Under the pieces are notes generated by a model, which saw only the letters and a program-made list of their open reading frames with translations, made no database searches and was not told the origin of the DNA. This document shows, piece after piece, positions 9,835 through 17,152 of a stretch of DNA of 26,749 bases (position 1 is the first letter of the stretch; the number at the start of each line of letters is the position of its first letter). Both the position numbers and the translations under genes were made by a program. Source of the DNA: Microbacteriaceae bacterium (GTDB lineage Bacteria > Actinomycetota > Actinomycetes > Actinomycetales > Microbacteriaceae); the NCBI GenBank assembly GCA_947486475.1, contig CANKTR010000011.1:1-26749 (forward strand), in the 5' to 3' direction.

Positions 9835-10677
9835 CTATTGTTCCAGATGGGAGGTTCGTGAGAGACCAATCGCGGCGCTCATTGCTGTAACGACTGCCTC
9901 TTCGTCCGGCAAAGGTTCGTCGATTGATTCTCCATAGAACACTCGGGCTTGCCGAACCGCCTGCCACAGCAGCATGTGCAACCCACTGATTGACACGAGA
10001 CCGCGTGCCGCCCATTCCCTGCCGAGCGCACTTGGCCACGGTTCATAGACGACGTCGAACAACGCGGGCGCCTTAAGACCATCCAGGATTTCCGGCGTGA
10101 GAACGGCGGAAGCCGGGAGGCCACTGACCACGAGATCGGCCGAATCGAGCGATTGACCGAATGGTGCGACTCTGACGTCGATCCCCAAACGACGCGCGAG
10201 CGCCTCAACCTGGGCGGTCCGGCTGGGGTCTCGAACGACGATGTCGAGCGACTCAACTCCGAGATCGTGCATCGACACAACGAGAGAGGATGCGGTAGCA
10301 CCAGCGCCGAGCAGGATCGCACGTCGGAACTCGGTTCCCAATTGCTGTCGGATGGCGGTGGTGGCGCCCCACACGTCGGTGTTGTAGCCCTCCCACCCGT
10401 CCGAACCGCGAACAACCGTGTTCACGGCACCGGTCAGAATCGCGACCTGGCACTCACGCACAAGCATCGGCCTGATGGCCTGCTTGAGGGGCATCGTCAG
10501 CGAGAGACCTTTCCAGGAGTCGTCGAGAGCGTCGATGAATCCGGGAAGGCCGGCTTCCGTAACGTCACGAGAGCTGTAGGACGCGTCAATTCCGAGGGCG
10601 GCGATTGCCGCACGATGAAGCGCGGGAGACCGCGAGTGGTCGATCGGGCTCCCTAGAACCCCAAAGTTGCTAGTCAC
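9835..10677 (-). CDS. aroE: Shikimate dehydrogenase
   Basis: A shikimate dehydrogenase of about 280 residues, reducing 3-dehydroshikimate with NADPH. With the GTG at 10677 as residue 1, shikimate-binding SRS is at 15 to 17 in [13 protein letters not shown], the catalytic lysine is Lys65 in LTMPLKQA, the partner Asp101 is in GYNTDVWG, and the nucleotide-binding glycine turn is [10 protein letters not shown] at about 122 to 131. The start is the weakest part of this call: the GTG overlaps the mltG end by 8 nt, and an ATG four codons upstream (10689) is an alternative; neither has a clear ribosome site. The FGVLGSPI strand normally lies within a few residues of the start, so both are acceptable. 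Confidence 0.92.
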   Translation of the reverse strand: MTSNFGVLGSPIDHSRSPALHRAAIAALGIDASYSSRDVTEAGLPGFIDALDDSWKGLSLTMPLKQAIRPMLVRECQVAILTGAVNTVVRGSDGWEGYNTDVWGATTAIRQQLGTEFRRAILLGAGATASSLVVSMHDLGVESLDIVVRDPSRTAQVEALARRLGIDVRVAPFGQSLDSADLVVSGLPASAVLTPEILDGLKAPALFDVVYEPWPSALGREWAARGLVSISGLHMLLWQAVRQARVFYGESIDEPLPDEEAVVTAMSAAIGLSRTSHLEQ

Positions 10678-11782
10678 AGTACGCGGCATTCGCCGTGCTG
10701 GCGCTGCACCAGGCCCGAAGTTCCTGGACTGCTGCGCCATGCTGTGCCGCGGTCTCCGAGAACCGCGTCTCACCGGTCTTGAGGTTGACCGGAACGAAGA
10801 AGTACCAAGGACCCGGCGTGGGCTTGAGGACGGCCCTCAACGCTACTTCTCCGGGAAGCCCGATCGGCCCAACGGGAAGCCCGCTGTGGACATACGTGTT
10901 GTAGAGGTTTCCGGCGTCCGCCCGCTCGGCGTCCGTCGTCCACACGGTGTGAAGGTTGCCGGTGCCATACGCGACCGTCGCGTCCGATTCCATCTTCCAG
11001 CCAGCGTCCAGACGGTTCTGGAAAACACGCGCAATCTTGGCAAAATCATCGGGATCGCTTCCCGCCTCACGTTGGACCAGCGCCGCAAATGTGACAACCG
11101 CATATCGGTCACTCGCCGGCACACCCAGCGCATCGAGACGGACATTCATTTCGTCGGCCATCGTCTGTAGTATCGACGCCGCGTCCTGGGTCGGGTTGAA
11201 CTCGTAGGTCGCGGGGAAAAGGAAACCCTCTATCGACGGCGCTTTGCGTGAGATACCGAACACGGCTGGATCGAGAGCGGCCGCGTCGAAATCCGCCACC
11301 GGAATGCCAGTGGCTTCACTCAGAGTGTCGAATGTCGTCGTGAGAACGGACCCTTCCGGAATCGTGACTTTCAGGGTGATACGGTTCGAGGCATCACTCA
11401 AGATGGCGATAGCGGACGCTGCACTCATTTCCGTTTTCAGCGTGTAACTTCCGGGTGTGAAGACGATCGACGAATCGGCGAGCAGCAAACGATAGACGGC
11501 GTCGAATGATTTCGTGACGCCGGCATCCACGAGCTTTTGAGCGATGACGTCACCGTATTCGCCCTGCTCGACGACGATCTGAACTTCGGGAGCAGTACCG
11601 GTTCCCGTGAAATCGTTGTCTGCGGGGAGACCCAAAATCTCACGAATCCTGGTTTCGTAGTTTGTCCAGGCGAACCCAGCGCCAGCCGCTCCGATGCCTA
11701 GTATTGCGACGAGGACGATGGCAATGACTCCGCAGCCACGCTTCGACGATTTCGCGCGTGCTTCACGCCGTGTTGCACTCAT
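10670..11782 (-). CDS. mltG: Endolytic murein transglycosylase MltG (YceG-like)
   Basis: A 370-residue membrane-anchored lytic transglycosylase that cuts nascent glycan strands and is thought to terminate peptidoglycan polymerisation. A short basic N-terminus (to about residue 16) precedes one transmembrane segment at about 17 to 39; the rest should be outside the membrane. A LysM-like region (about 66 to 130) precedes the YceG catalytic part: LVQREAG with the likely catalytic Glu239, IARVFQNRL, MESDATVAYG, YNTY at 294 to 297, and GLPVGPIGLPG. In most relatives the residue two before the catalytic Glu is also Glu; here it is Gln237. The last 15 residues hold two cysteines (359 and 369) that could form an extracytoplasmic disulfide. 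Start overlaps the ruvX stop by 4 nt. Confidence 0.93.
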   Translation of the reverse strand: MSATRREARAKSSKRGCGVIAIVLVAILGIGAAGAGFAWTNYETRIREILGLPADNDFTGTGTAPEVQIVVEQGEYGDVIAQKLVDAGVTKSFDAVYRLLLADSSIVFTPGSYTLKTEMSAASAIAILSDASNRITLKVTIPEGSVLTTTFDTLSEATGIPVADFDAAALDPAVFGISRKAPSIEGFLFPATYEFNPTQDAASILQTMADEMNVRLDALGVPASDRYAVVTFAALVQREAGSDPDDFAKIARVFQNRLDAGWKMESDATVAYGTGNLHTVWTTDAERADAGNLYNTYVHSGLPVGPIGLPGEVALRAVLKPTPGPWYFFVPVNLKTGETRFSETAAQHGAAVQELRAWCSASTANAAYCD

Positions 11783-12225
11783 TGCTCTCCTACCGTTTCA
11801 CCCAGTGTATTGCCCGCTCGTTCCGCATCCAGAGCACTGTCAAGCAGTATCGTCGCGGCGACTTGGTCAATCATCGCTCTGCCCGATTTGGTTGAGTGGG
11901 AGGCGTCATGCAGAGCGTGCTGCGCCGTCACCGTGGTCAACCGTTCGTCAACGAGACGAACGACCAGCCCCGTTGCGACGGACAGGTCGACCGCGAATTG
12001 CCTCGCGTCTCTCGTCGATGCCGTGTCCGAGCCGTCCAGTGACAATGGGAGCCCGCACACAAATTCGATGGCGTCGTACTCTGTCGCCAGCAGCGCGAGT
12101 TCCTCGATCGCCGTCTCCCTCGACAGTGTGACGACCGGAACCGCCATCAATCCACCCGAATCACTTCGTGCGACGCCGACGCGAGCGGTGCCGACGTCGA
12201 TTCCAATTCGGGTACCGGTTCGCAT
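11779..12225 (-). CDS. ruvX: Holliday junction resolvase-like YqgF/RuvX protein
   Basis: A 148-residue RNase H-fold nuclease of the YqgF family, implicated in 16S rRNA 5' end processing and, from work on the mycobacterial member, able to act on Holliday junctions. The acidic residues are visible: Asp10 in IGIDVGTARVGVA, Glu94 in VDERLTT and Asp120 in IDQVAA; CGLPLSLDGS is another signature. It lies 3 nt after alaS and overlaps mltG by 4 nt. The order alaS-ruvX-mltG-aroE is widely conserved in actinobacteria, which supports the assignment. It is distinct from the true RuvC in the same window. Confidence 0.93.
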   Translation of the reverse strand: MRTGTRIGIDVGTARVGVARSDSGGLMAVPVVTLSRETAIEELALLATEYDAIEFVCGLPLSLDGSDTASTRDARQFAVDLSVATGLVVRLVDERLTTVTAQHALHDASHSTKSGRAMIDQVAATILLDSALDAERAGNTLGETVGEQ

Positions 12226-12228
12226 TTC

Positions 12229-14886
12229 CTATGCTCCGAGAGCCGCTCGGATGTCCTCGAGCGCCGATGCGATCAACGCGGGATCGGCCCCTCCACCCCG
12301 CGCAACGTCGTCGCGTCCTCCGCCGCCGCCACCGAGGACTGCAGCCGCGCGCTTCGCCAGTGTTCCAGCGGACAGTCCAGTTTTTCTGGCGTCTGGTGTC
12401 GTCGCGACGATTACCGCAGCTTTGCCGTCGATTTCGGCACCGAGGGCCACCACCCCGGCAACAGCACCGAGCCGATCGCGGACCTCCGTTACCAACTGCC
12501 GCAGAGCATCGGCGGAATCCAACGACCCGAGTGAGGACACAACCGCCGTGATCGAACCGATTGTCGACGCCGCACCTACCAGAGCGGGAACTCGCTCACG
12601 AACGGCCGCCGTCTGATATTGCGCGATGGTTCGCTCGGCGCTCTTCAATTGTTCGAGGAGTTCAGCGATACGCGCGGGCAGTGCTTCTTTCGGAGTCTTG
12701 AGGTCGGATGTCAATTCGGCAACAAGCGCACGCTCCACCGCAAACGATTCGAACGCCGAGGTGCCAACGAGTGCTTCGACGCGTCGATTGGTCGAACCGA
12801 TGCTCGATTCGCCAATGAGGTTGATGAGCCCGACTTCGCTCGATCGCGCGACGTGGGTGCCGGCACACAGTTCGCGAGACCAGGCGCCTCCGATGTCGAC
12901 AACGCGAACCGTGTCCCCATACTTTTCTCCGAACAGCGCCATCGCCCCGGTCTCTTTTGCCTCCTCAAGAGACATGACACGCGTGACGACATCAAGGTTG
13001 TCGGAGATCGCGTTATTGGCAATGTTCTCTATCTCGGAACGCGTCGCGGCCGACAGACCCTGGTTCCAGGCGAAGTCAAAACGCATGTAACCGGCTTTGT
13101 TGTAGGAGCCAGCCTGATGCGCGTCGTCCCCGAGGGTCTGTCGAAGTGCGGCGTGAACGAGGTGGGTTGCAGAGTGCGCCGCAGTCGCTCGGCGACGATA
13201 CACCGTGTCGACGATGGTCGTGACGACGTCATCGACCCCGACCGAACCATCCGTGATCCGAACCGAGTGCGCGGTCAATCCCTTGATCGGACGCTGGACA
13301 TCAACCACCTCAGCCGTGAAATTGGCTCCGACGATAACTCCCTCATCCGCGTCCTGACCTCCGCTCTCGGCGTACAGACTGGTTTCGCGAAGGATCAGCT
13401 CGACCGTTTCTCCCGCTGACGCGGTTGGTACGGCCGCTCCATCACGGATGATGCCGATGACGCTCGTTTCCGTCGTGAGATCGTCGTATCCCGTGAAGAC
13501 CGTTTCGCCACTCGTGCGGAACTCTCCGTATACCGAAACATCCGCGAGAGCACCCCTTTTCGCCTTGGCGTCGGCCTTCGCCCGAGTCTTCTGTTCCAGC
13601 ATGAGCGAGTCAAACGTGACCCGGTCTACCGTGAGTCCGGCTTCTTCAGCCATTTCGACCGTTAAGTCGATCGGAAAACCGTAGGTGTCATGGAGCACAA
13701 AGGCCGTGTTTCCATCGAGGGTTGCTGATTTCGCCTTCTGTTGACCCGTGACCGCGAGATCAAGGATTTGTGTCCCCGATACGAGCGTGCGGAGAAACGC
13801 ATCTTCCTCACCGATAGCGGTTCGTGAAATTCGTTCGTAGTGGATCTCGACGTCTGGGTAGGAACCCTTCATCGCGTCGCGCGACGCAGCGAACAACTCG
13901 GTGAACGTGGGGGCGTCGACCCCGAGGAGTCGCATGGCCCGAACCGAACGGCGCAACAAGCGACGGAGGATGTAGCCGCGCCCCTCGTTCCCGGGCATGA
14001 CGCCGTCGCTCATGAGCATGAGTGACGAACGAATGTGATCGGCCACGATGCGCATGCGGACATCGTCGTCGCGGTCGGCGCCGTAGACGCGACCAGAGAT
14101 CTGAGACGCGAGATCGAGAACCGGACGTACCTGATCGATCTCATACATATTTTCAACACCCTGTTTGAGGAACGCGACACGCTCCATTCCCATCCCGGTG
14201 TCAATGTTCTTCTGAGGTAGCTCGCCATCAATCGTGAATTCTGTTTTGGACCGCACGTCCGAGATGAGGTACTGCATGAACACGAGGTTCCAGATCTCGA
14301 TGTACCGCGTGTCGTCGACGGCCGGCCCGCCCTCTGGGCCGTACGCGGGCCCACGGTCGAAATAGATTTCGGAGCATGGACCGGCGGGGCCTGTCTGGCC
14401 GGTCGACCAGAAGTTGTCGGTCTTTCCGAAGCGTTGGATGCGGTCGTCGGGAATGTCGGCGATCTTTTTCCAGAGTTCGATTGCTTCGTCGTCCTCTTCG
14501 TAGACCGTGATCCACAGGTCCTTCTCTGCGAAACCGAATCCACCATCGGCCTCGGATGTCGTCAGTAACTCCCAGGCGAATCCGATTGCGCCCTCTTTGA
14601 AATAGTCCCCGAAGGAAAAGTTTCCATTCATCTGAAAAAACGTTCCGTGGCGAGTCGTTTTCCCGACCTCGTCGATGTCGAGCGTGCGGATGCACTTTTG
14701 CACTGACGTCGCACGCGGGAACGGCGCGGGAACAATCCCCGTCAGATACGGAATGAACGGCACCATTCCAGCGACGGTAAACATGAGAGTTGGGTCGTCC
14801 GACACGAGAGATGCTGACGGAACAATCGTGTGGCCGTTGCCCTCGAAATACGACAACCAGCGACGTTGAATCTCAGCCGTTTCCAT
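12229..14886 (-). CDS. alaS: Alanyl-tRNA synthetase
   Basis: An 885-residue class II synthetase charging tRNA-Ala, with an editing domain that hydrolyses Ser- and Gly-tRNA-Ala. The N-terminal aminoacylation domain includes FTVAGMVPF, TRHGTFFQMNGNFSFGDYF (motif 2 region) and GMGMERVA (about 231 to 237). The editing domain carries the metal ligands His571 and His575 (HSATH) plus Cys674 and His678 (CAGTH), all intact. The C-terminal C-Ala domain ends with a glycine-rich run near 852 to 866. Length and domain order are normal. The ATG has a GAGGAG ribosome site (14898 to 14893) 6 nt upstream. It follows the rpsD terminator, so it probably has its own promoter; a weak TAAACT minus-10-like hexamer at 14915 to 14910 is the only candidate I see. 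Confidence 0.98.
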   Translation of the reverse strand: METAEIQRRWLSYFEGNGHTIVPSASLVSDDPTLMFTVAGMVPFIPYLTGIVPAPFPRATSVQKCIRTLDIDEVGKTTRHGTFFQMNGNFSFGDYFKEGAIGFAWELLTTSEADGGFGFAEKDLWITVYEEDDEAIELWKKIADIPDDRIQRFGKTDNFWSTGQTGPAGPCSEIYFDRGPAYGPEGGPAVDDTRYIEIWNLVFMQYLISDVRSKTEFTIDGELPQKNIDTGMGMERVAFLKQGVENMYEIDQVRPVLDLASQISGRVYGADRDDDVRMRIVADHIRSSLMLMSDGVMPGNEGRGYILRRLLRRSVRAMRLLGVDAPTFTELFAASRDAMKGSYPDVEIHYERISRTAIGEEDAFLRTLVSGTQILDLAVTGQQKAKSATLDGNTAFVLHDTYGFPIDLTVEMAEEAGLTVDRVTFDSLMLEQKTRAKADAKAKRGALADVSVYGEFRTSGETVFTGYDDLTTETSVIGIIRDGAAVPTASAGETVELILRETSLYAESGGQDADEGVIVGANFTAEVVDVQRPIKGLTAHSVRITDGSVGVDDVVTTIVDTVYRRRATAAHSATHLVHAALRQTLGDDAHQAGSYNKAGYMRFDFAWNQGLSAATRSEIENIANNAISDNLDVVTRVMSLEEAKETGAMALFGEKYGDTVRVVDIGGAWSRELCAGTHVARSSEVGLINLIGESSIGSTNRRVEALVGTSAFESFAVERALVAELTSDLKTPKEALPARIAELLEQLKSAERTIAQYQTAAVRERVPALVGAASTIGSITAVVSSLGSLDSADALRQLVTEVRDRLGAVAGVVALGAEIDGKAAVIVATTPDARKTGLSAGTLAKRAAAVLGGGGGGRDDVARGGGADPALIASALEDIRAALGA

Positions 14887-14914
14887 CGAATACTCCTCTG
14901 TTAGTCAGAAGTTT

Positions 14915-14952
14915 AGGGGAATGAGAAAGGGGTGGGCTCGAAAGCCCACCCC
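14915..14952 (-). terminator. Rho-independent terminator of rpsD
   Basis: Thirteen bases after the rpsD stop, the minus strand reads GGGGTGGGCT-TTCG-AGCCCACCCC (14952 to 14929), a perfect 10-bp GC-rich stem closed by a UUCG tetraloop, followed by TTTCTCATTCCCCT. The U tract is short and interrupted, as is usual in high-GC actinobacteria. It separates rpsD from alaS. Confidence 0.88.
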
Positions 14953-14965
14953 GCTCGGTTGGGCT

Positions 14966-15595
14966 TTAGCGTGCGGCGTAGTACTCGACGACGAGTTGAA
15001 CTTCACACGTAACGGGAACTTCGGCGCGCTTCGGGCGACGAACGAGTCGTGCCTGGAGCTTGTCGAGCTTGACATCGAGGTATTCCGGTACCGCGGGAAG
15101 TACGTCGCGGTGGACGCCGATGGCGGAGTCTTGAAACAACGGGGTTGCTTCGCTGCGCTCTTTCACGTGGATCATTTGTCCAGGCTTCACGCGGAACGAC
15201 GGGCGGTCGACGAGCTGACCATCGACCAGGATGTGGCGGTGCACAACCATCTGACGAGCCTGTGCCGACGTGCGAGCGAAGCCCGAACGAAGTACGAGTG
15301 CGTCGAGACGCATCTCGAGAAGCTCGACAAGGTTCTCACCGGTCAGCCCCTGATTACGACGTGCCTCGTCGAACGTGTTGCGCATCTGCGCTTCACGAAT
15401 TCCGTATTGAGCGCGAAGACGCTGCTTCTCGCGAAGTCGCATCGCGAAGTCGCCTTCGGACTTGCGCTTGGTTCGACCGTGCTGGCCGGGAGGGAACGCA
15501 CCTTCGCCCATGAGGCGTGCGGCCTTGGGGGTCAGTGCGATTCCGAGTGCACGCGAAAGGCGAACCTTCGCGCGGGTACGGTTCTTGTCAGACAT
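14966..15595 (-). CDS. rpsD: 30S ribosomal protein S4
   Basis: A 209-residue S4, a primary 16S rRNA binding protein that nucleates 30S assembly. The sequence shows RLSRALGI, PGQHGRTKRKS, LREKQRLRAQYGIREAQ and the S4 RNA-binding domain ARQMVVHRHILVDGQLVDRPSF (split here by HRHILVDG). The N-terminal region lacks the four zinc-binding cysteines found in C-plus S4 proteins, so this is the C-minus form, as expected for actinobacteria. An in-frame ATG 29 codons upstream gives a non-homologous leader and is not used here; the chosen ATG has an AAAAGGA ribosome site 5 nt upstream. rpsD stands alone, away from the rpsM-rpsK-rpoA cluster, and has its own terminator. Confidence 0.97.
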   Translation of the reverse strand: MSDKNRTRAKVRLSRALGIALTPKAARLMGEGAFPPGQHGRTKRKSEGDFAMRLREKQRLRAQYGIREAQMRNTFDEARRNQGLTGENLVELLEMRLDALVLRSGFARTSAQARQMVVHRHILVDGQLVDRPSFRVKPGQMIHVKERSEATPLFQDSAIGVHRDVLPAVPEYLDVKLDKLQARLVRRPKRAEVPVTCEVQLVVEYYAAR

Positions 15596-15766
15596 TGTGT
15601 CCTTTTCATGTGTGAAACAACAGTGGAATACTCCCGCAAACGGGGAGAGAAACATGAGGGCCACGGCGCCGGCTACAGGCACCGATTCTTGTGAAGGAGA
15701 CGCAGCCGCACGTCTGTCTTCTCAAGCGGTACTCAAACTCTAACAGAAAGACGCGAGCCGCGCCAT
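15596..15766 (-). promoter_or_regulatory. rpsD upstream region with possible structured leader
   Basis: This 171-nt stretch between rarA and rpsD is the longest non-coding gap in the window and must hold the rpsD promoter unless rarA reads through. Two inverted repeats are visible: GGTGCC with GGCGCC around a 7-nt loop (15683 to 15665) and CTCCC with GGGAG around a 7-nt loop (15647 to 15631). S4 represses its own mRNA through a structured leader in several bacteria, so this is a candidate autoregulatory region by analogy only. A TAGAGT hexamer near 15742 to 15737 is a weak minus-10 candidate without a convincing minus-35 box. Confidence 0.35.
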
Positions 15767-17068
15767 TCACTCGCCAGCCAGGAGTACCCTGATTCTCGCT
15801 AGTCGCTCGGTGAGTTCCTGCTCACGACCGTGTCCGCGTGGTTCGTAGTACGCGGGTGCGTTTCCGTCGCGATAGTGCTGTGGAGCGACTCCCCCGTCGA
15901 CGTCGTGCGGATACACGTAACCCTTGCCGTGTCCGAGTTTGTGAGCACCTGAATAGTGTGCGTCGCGGAGGTGTTTCGGGACCGGTTCAAACGTCCCGTC
16001 ACGAATGTCACGGATCGCCGCATCTATCGCAACGATGACCGCGTTCGACTTCGGAGCGAGGGCTAGGTGGATGGTCGCTTCGGCCAGTGGAATGCGTCCC
16101 TCGGGCATTCCAATGAGTTGCACCGCGTCCGCGGCGGCGACCGCGATTGTCAAACATGACGGGTCCGCAACACCGATGTCCTCCGCCGCGAGGATCACCA
16201 ATCGTCGAGCGATAAAACGCGGGTCTTCGCCCGCTTCAATCATCCGCGCGAGGTAGTGAATCGATGCATCGACGTCACTGCCGCGGACCGACTTGATGAA
16301 GGCGCTGATGACGTCGTAGTGTTCGTCACCCGCTCGGTCATATCTCAGCAGTGCGCGGTCACTCGCTGTCGCGACGGTCTCTGCGCTGATGGTTCCGCCG
16401 GTACCGACCACGTTTGCAGAGGCCTCGAGGGTCGTGAGGGCGCGTCGCGCGTCGCCGCTCGACAGTCGTACGAGCGAACCGAGTGCCTCAGCGTCAACCG
16501 TGACAGCGCCGGCCAGTCCTTCTGGGGAGCTCACCGCCCGAGCGACAAGCGCAGCGATTTCAGCATCCATCAGAGGTCGCAGCGTCAGCAGCAGCGAGCG
16601 ACTGAGAAGCGGCGTGATCACACTGAACGACGGATTTTCCGTCGTGGCCGCAATCAACGTCACCCAGCCATTTTCGACACCGGGCAGTAACGCATCCTGC
16701 TGGGCTTTCGTGAAGCGGTGTATTTCATCGAGAAACAGGAGCGTGGGCGCTCCACCGTCGCTGATTCGCGACAGGGCGGATTCCATCGCCTCGCGAACAT
16801 CTTTTACCCCGGCGGTGACGGCTGAAAGTTCCACAAAGTGACGGTTGGACGATCGTGCGATGACATGCGCGATGGTCGTTTTTCCGGTTCCCGCGGGACC
16901 CCACAGAATAACTGAGACCCCTGCATTCCCCGACGGCACGGCCAGTTGGCGCAGGGGTGACCCGGCGCCAAGCAGGTGCGATTGGCCGACGATTTCGTCG
17001 ATGGACCGTGGCCGCATGCGCACGGCCAATGGAGCCGTGCCGCCGAAAAGCCCCGTTTCGCCCGTCAC
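15767..17068 (-). CDS. rarA: Replication-associated AAA+ ATPase RarA (MgsA)
   Basis: A clamp-loader-like AAA+ ATPase that acts at stalled replication forks. From the GTG at 17068 the protein has 433 residues: LFGG and PLAVRMRPRSIDEIVGQ near the start, Walker A GPAGTGKT at 57 to 64, Walker B LFLDEIHRF with DEIH at 114 to 117, and sensor-1 AATTENPSF at 140 to 148. The MgsA C-terminal tetramerisation region includes IRDGTFEPVPKHLRDAHY and GYVYPHD. An ATG 7 codons upstream (17089) is an alternative; I prefer the GTG because a TATCAT minus-10-like hexamer ends exactly 6 nt before it and no ribosome site precedes either codon. It is transcribed divergently from the DUF349 gene. Confidence 0.93.
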   Translation of the reverse strand: MTGETGLFGGTAPLAVRMRPRSIDEIVGQSHLLGAGSPLRQLAVPSGNAGVSVILWGPAGTGKTTIAHVIARSSNRHFVELSAVTAGVKDVREAMESALSRISDGGAPTLLFLDEIHRFTKAQQDALLPGVENGWVTLIAATTENPSFSVITPLLSRSLLLTLRPLMDAEIAALVARAVSSPEGLAGAVTVDAEALGSLVRLSSGDARRALTTLEASANVVGTGGTISAETVATASDRALLRYDRAGDEHYDVISAFIKSVRGSDVDASIHYLARMIEAGEDPRFIARRLVILAAEDIGVADPSCLTIAVAAADAVQLIGMPEGRIPLAEATIHLALAPKSNAVIVAIDAAIRDIRDGTFEPVPKHLRDAHYSGAHKLGHGKGYVYPHDVDGGVAPQHYRDGNAPAYYEPRGHGREQELTERLARIRVLLAGE

Positions 17069-17074
17069 CTGTCC

Positions 17075-17080
17075 ATGATA
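17075..17080 (-). promoter_or_regulatory. Candidate minus-10 box for leaderless rarA
   Basis: TATCAT on the minus strand fits the actinobacterial TANNNT minus-10 pattern and ends 6 nt before the GTG at 17068, the spacing expected when transcription begins at the start codon. No good minus-35 box or ribosome site is visible. The call rests on spacing and on the same arrangement on the other side of the divergent region. Confidence 0.35.
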
Positions 17081-17140
17081 AGCGCGCATTCGCTCAGGTA
17101 ACGGTTCAGAAACGGTGTATCCGAGACGGCGCTGGCTGTG

Positions 17141-17146
17141 TAATCT
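17141..17146 (+). promoter_or_regulatory. Candidate minus-10 box for leaderless DUF349 gene
   Basis: TAATCT fits TANNNT and is followed by six bases (TGACGA) and then the GTG start, so the transcript would begin at or beside the start codon. The 20 bases before the GTG contain no purine-rich ribosome site. I see no strong minus-35 hexamer at 16 to 19 nt upstream. Confidence 0.4.
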
Positions 17147-17152
17147 TGACGA

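Noticed and set aside
12619..13419. 266-codon plus-strand open frame opposite alaS, and similar long ones at 1724 to 2509, 3089 to 3754 and 19792 to 20550
   Set aside because: Each lies wholly within a conserved minus-strand enzyme gene; they are Arg/Ser-rich with no family signature and no plausible start signals.
15596..15682. N-terminal extension of rpsD from an in-frame ATG at 15682
   Set aside because: The extra residues are hydrophobic and unrelated to S4, and the downstream ATG has a good ribosome site and the conserved S4 start.
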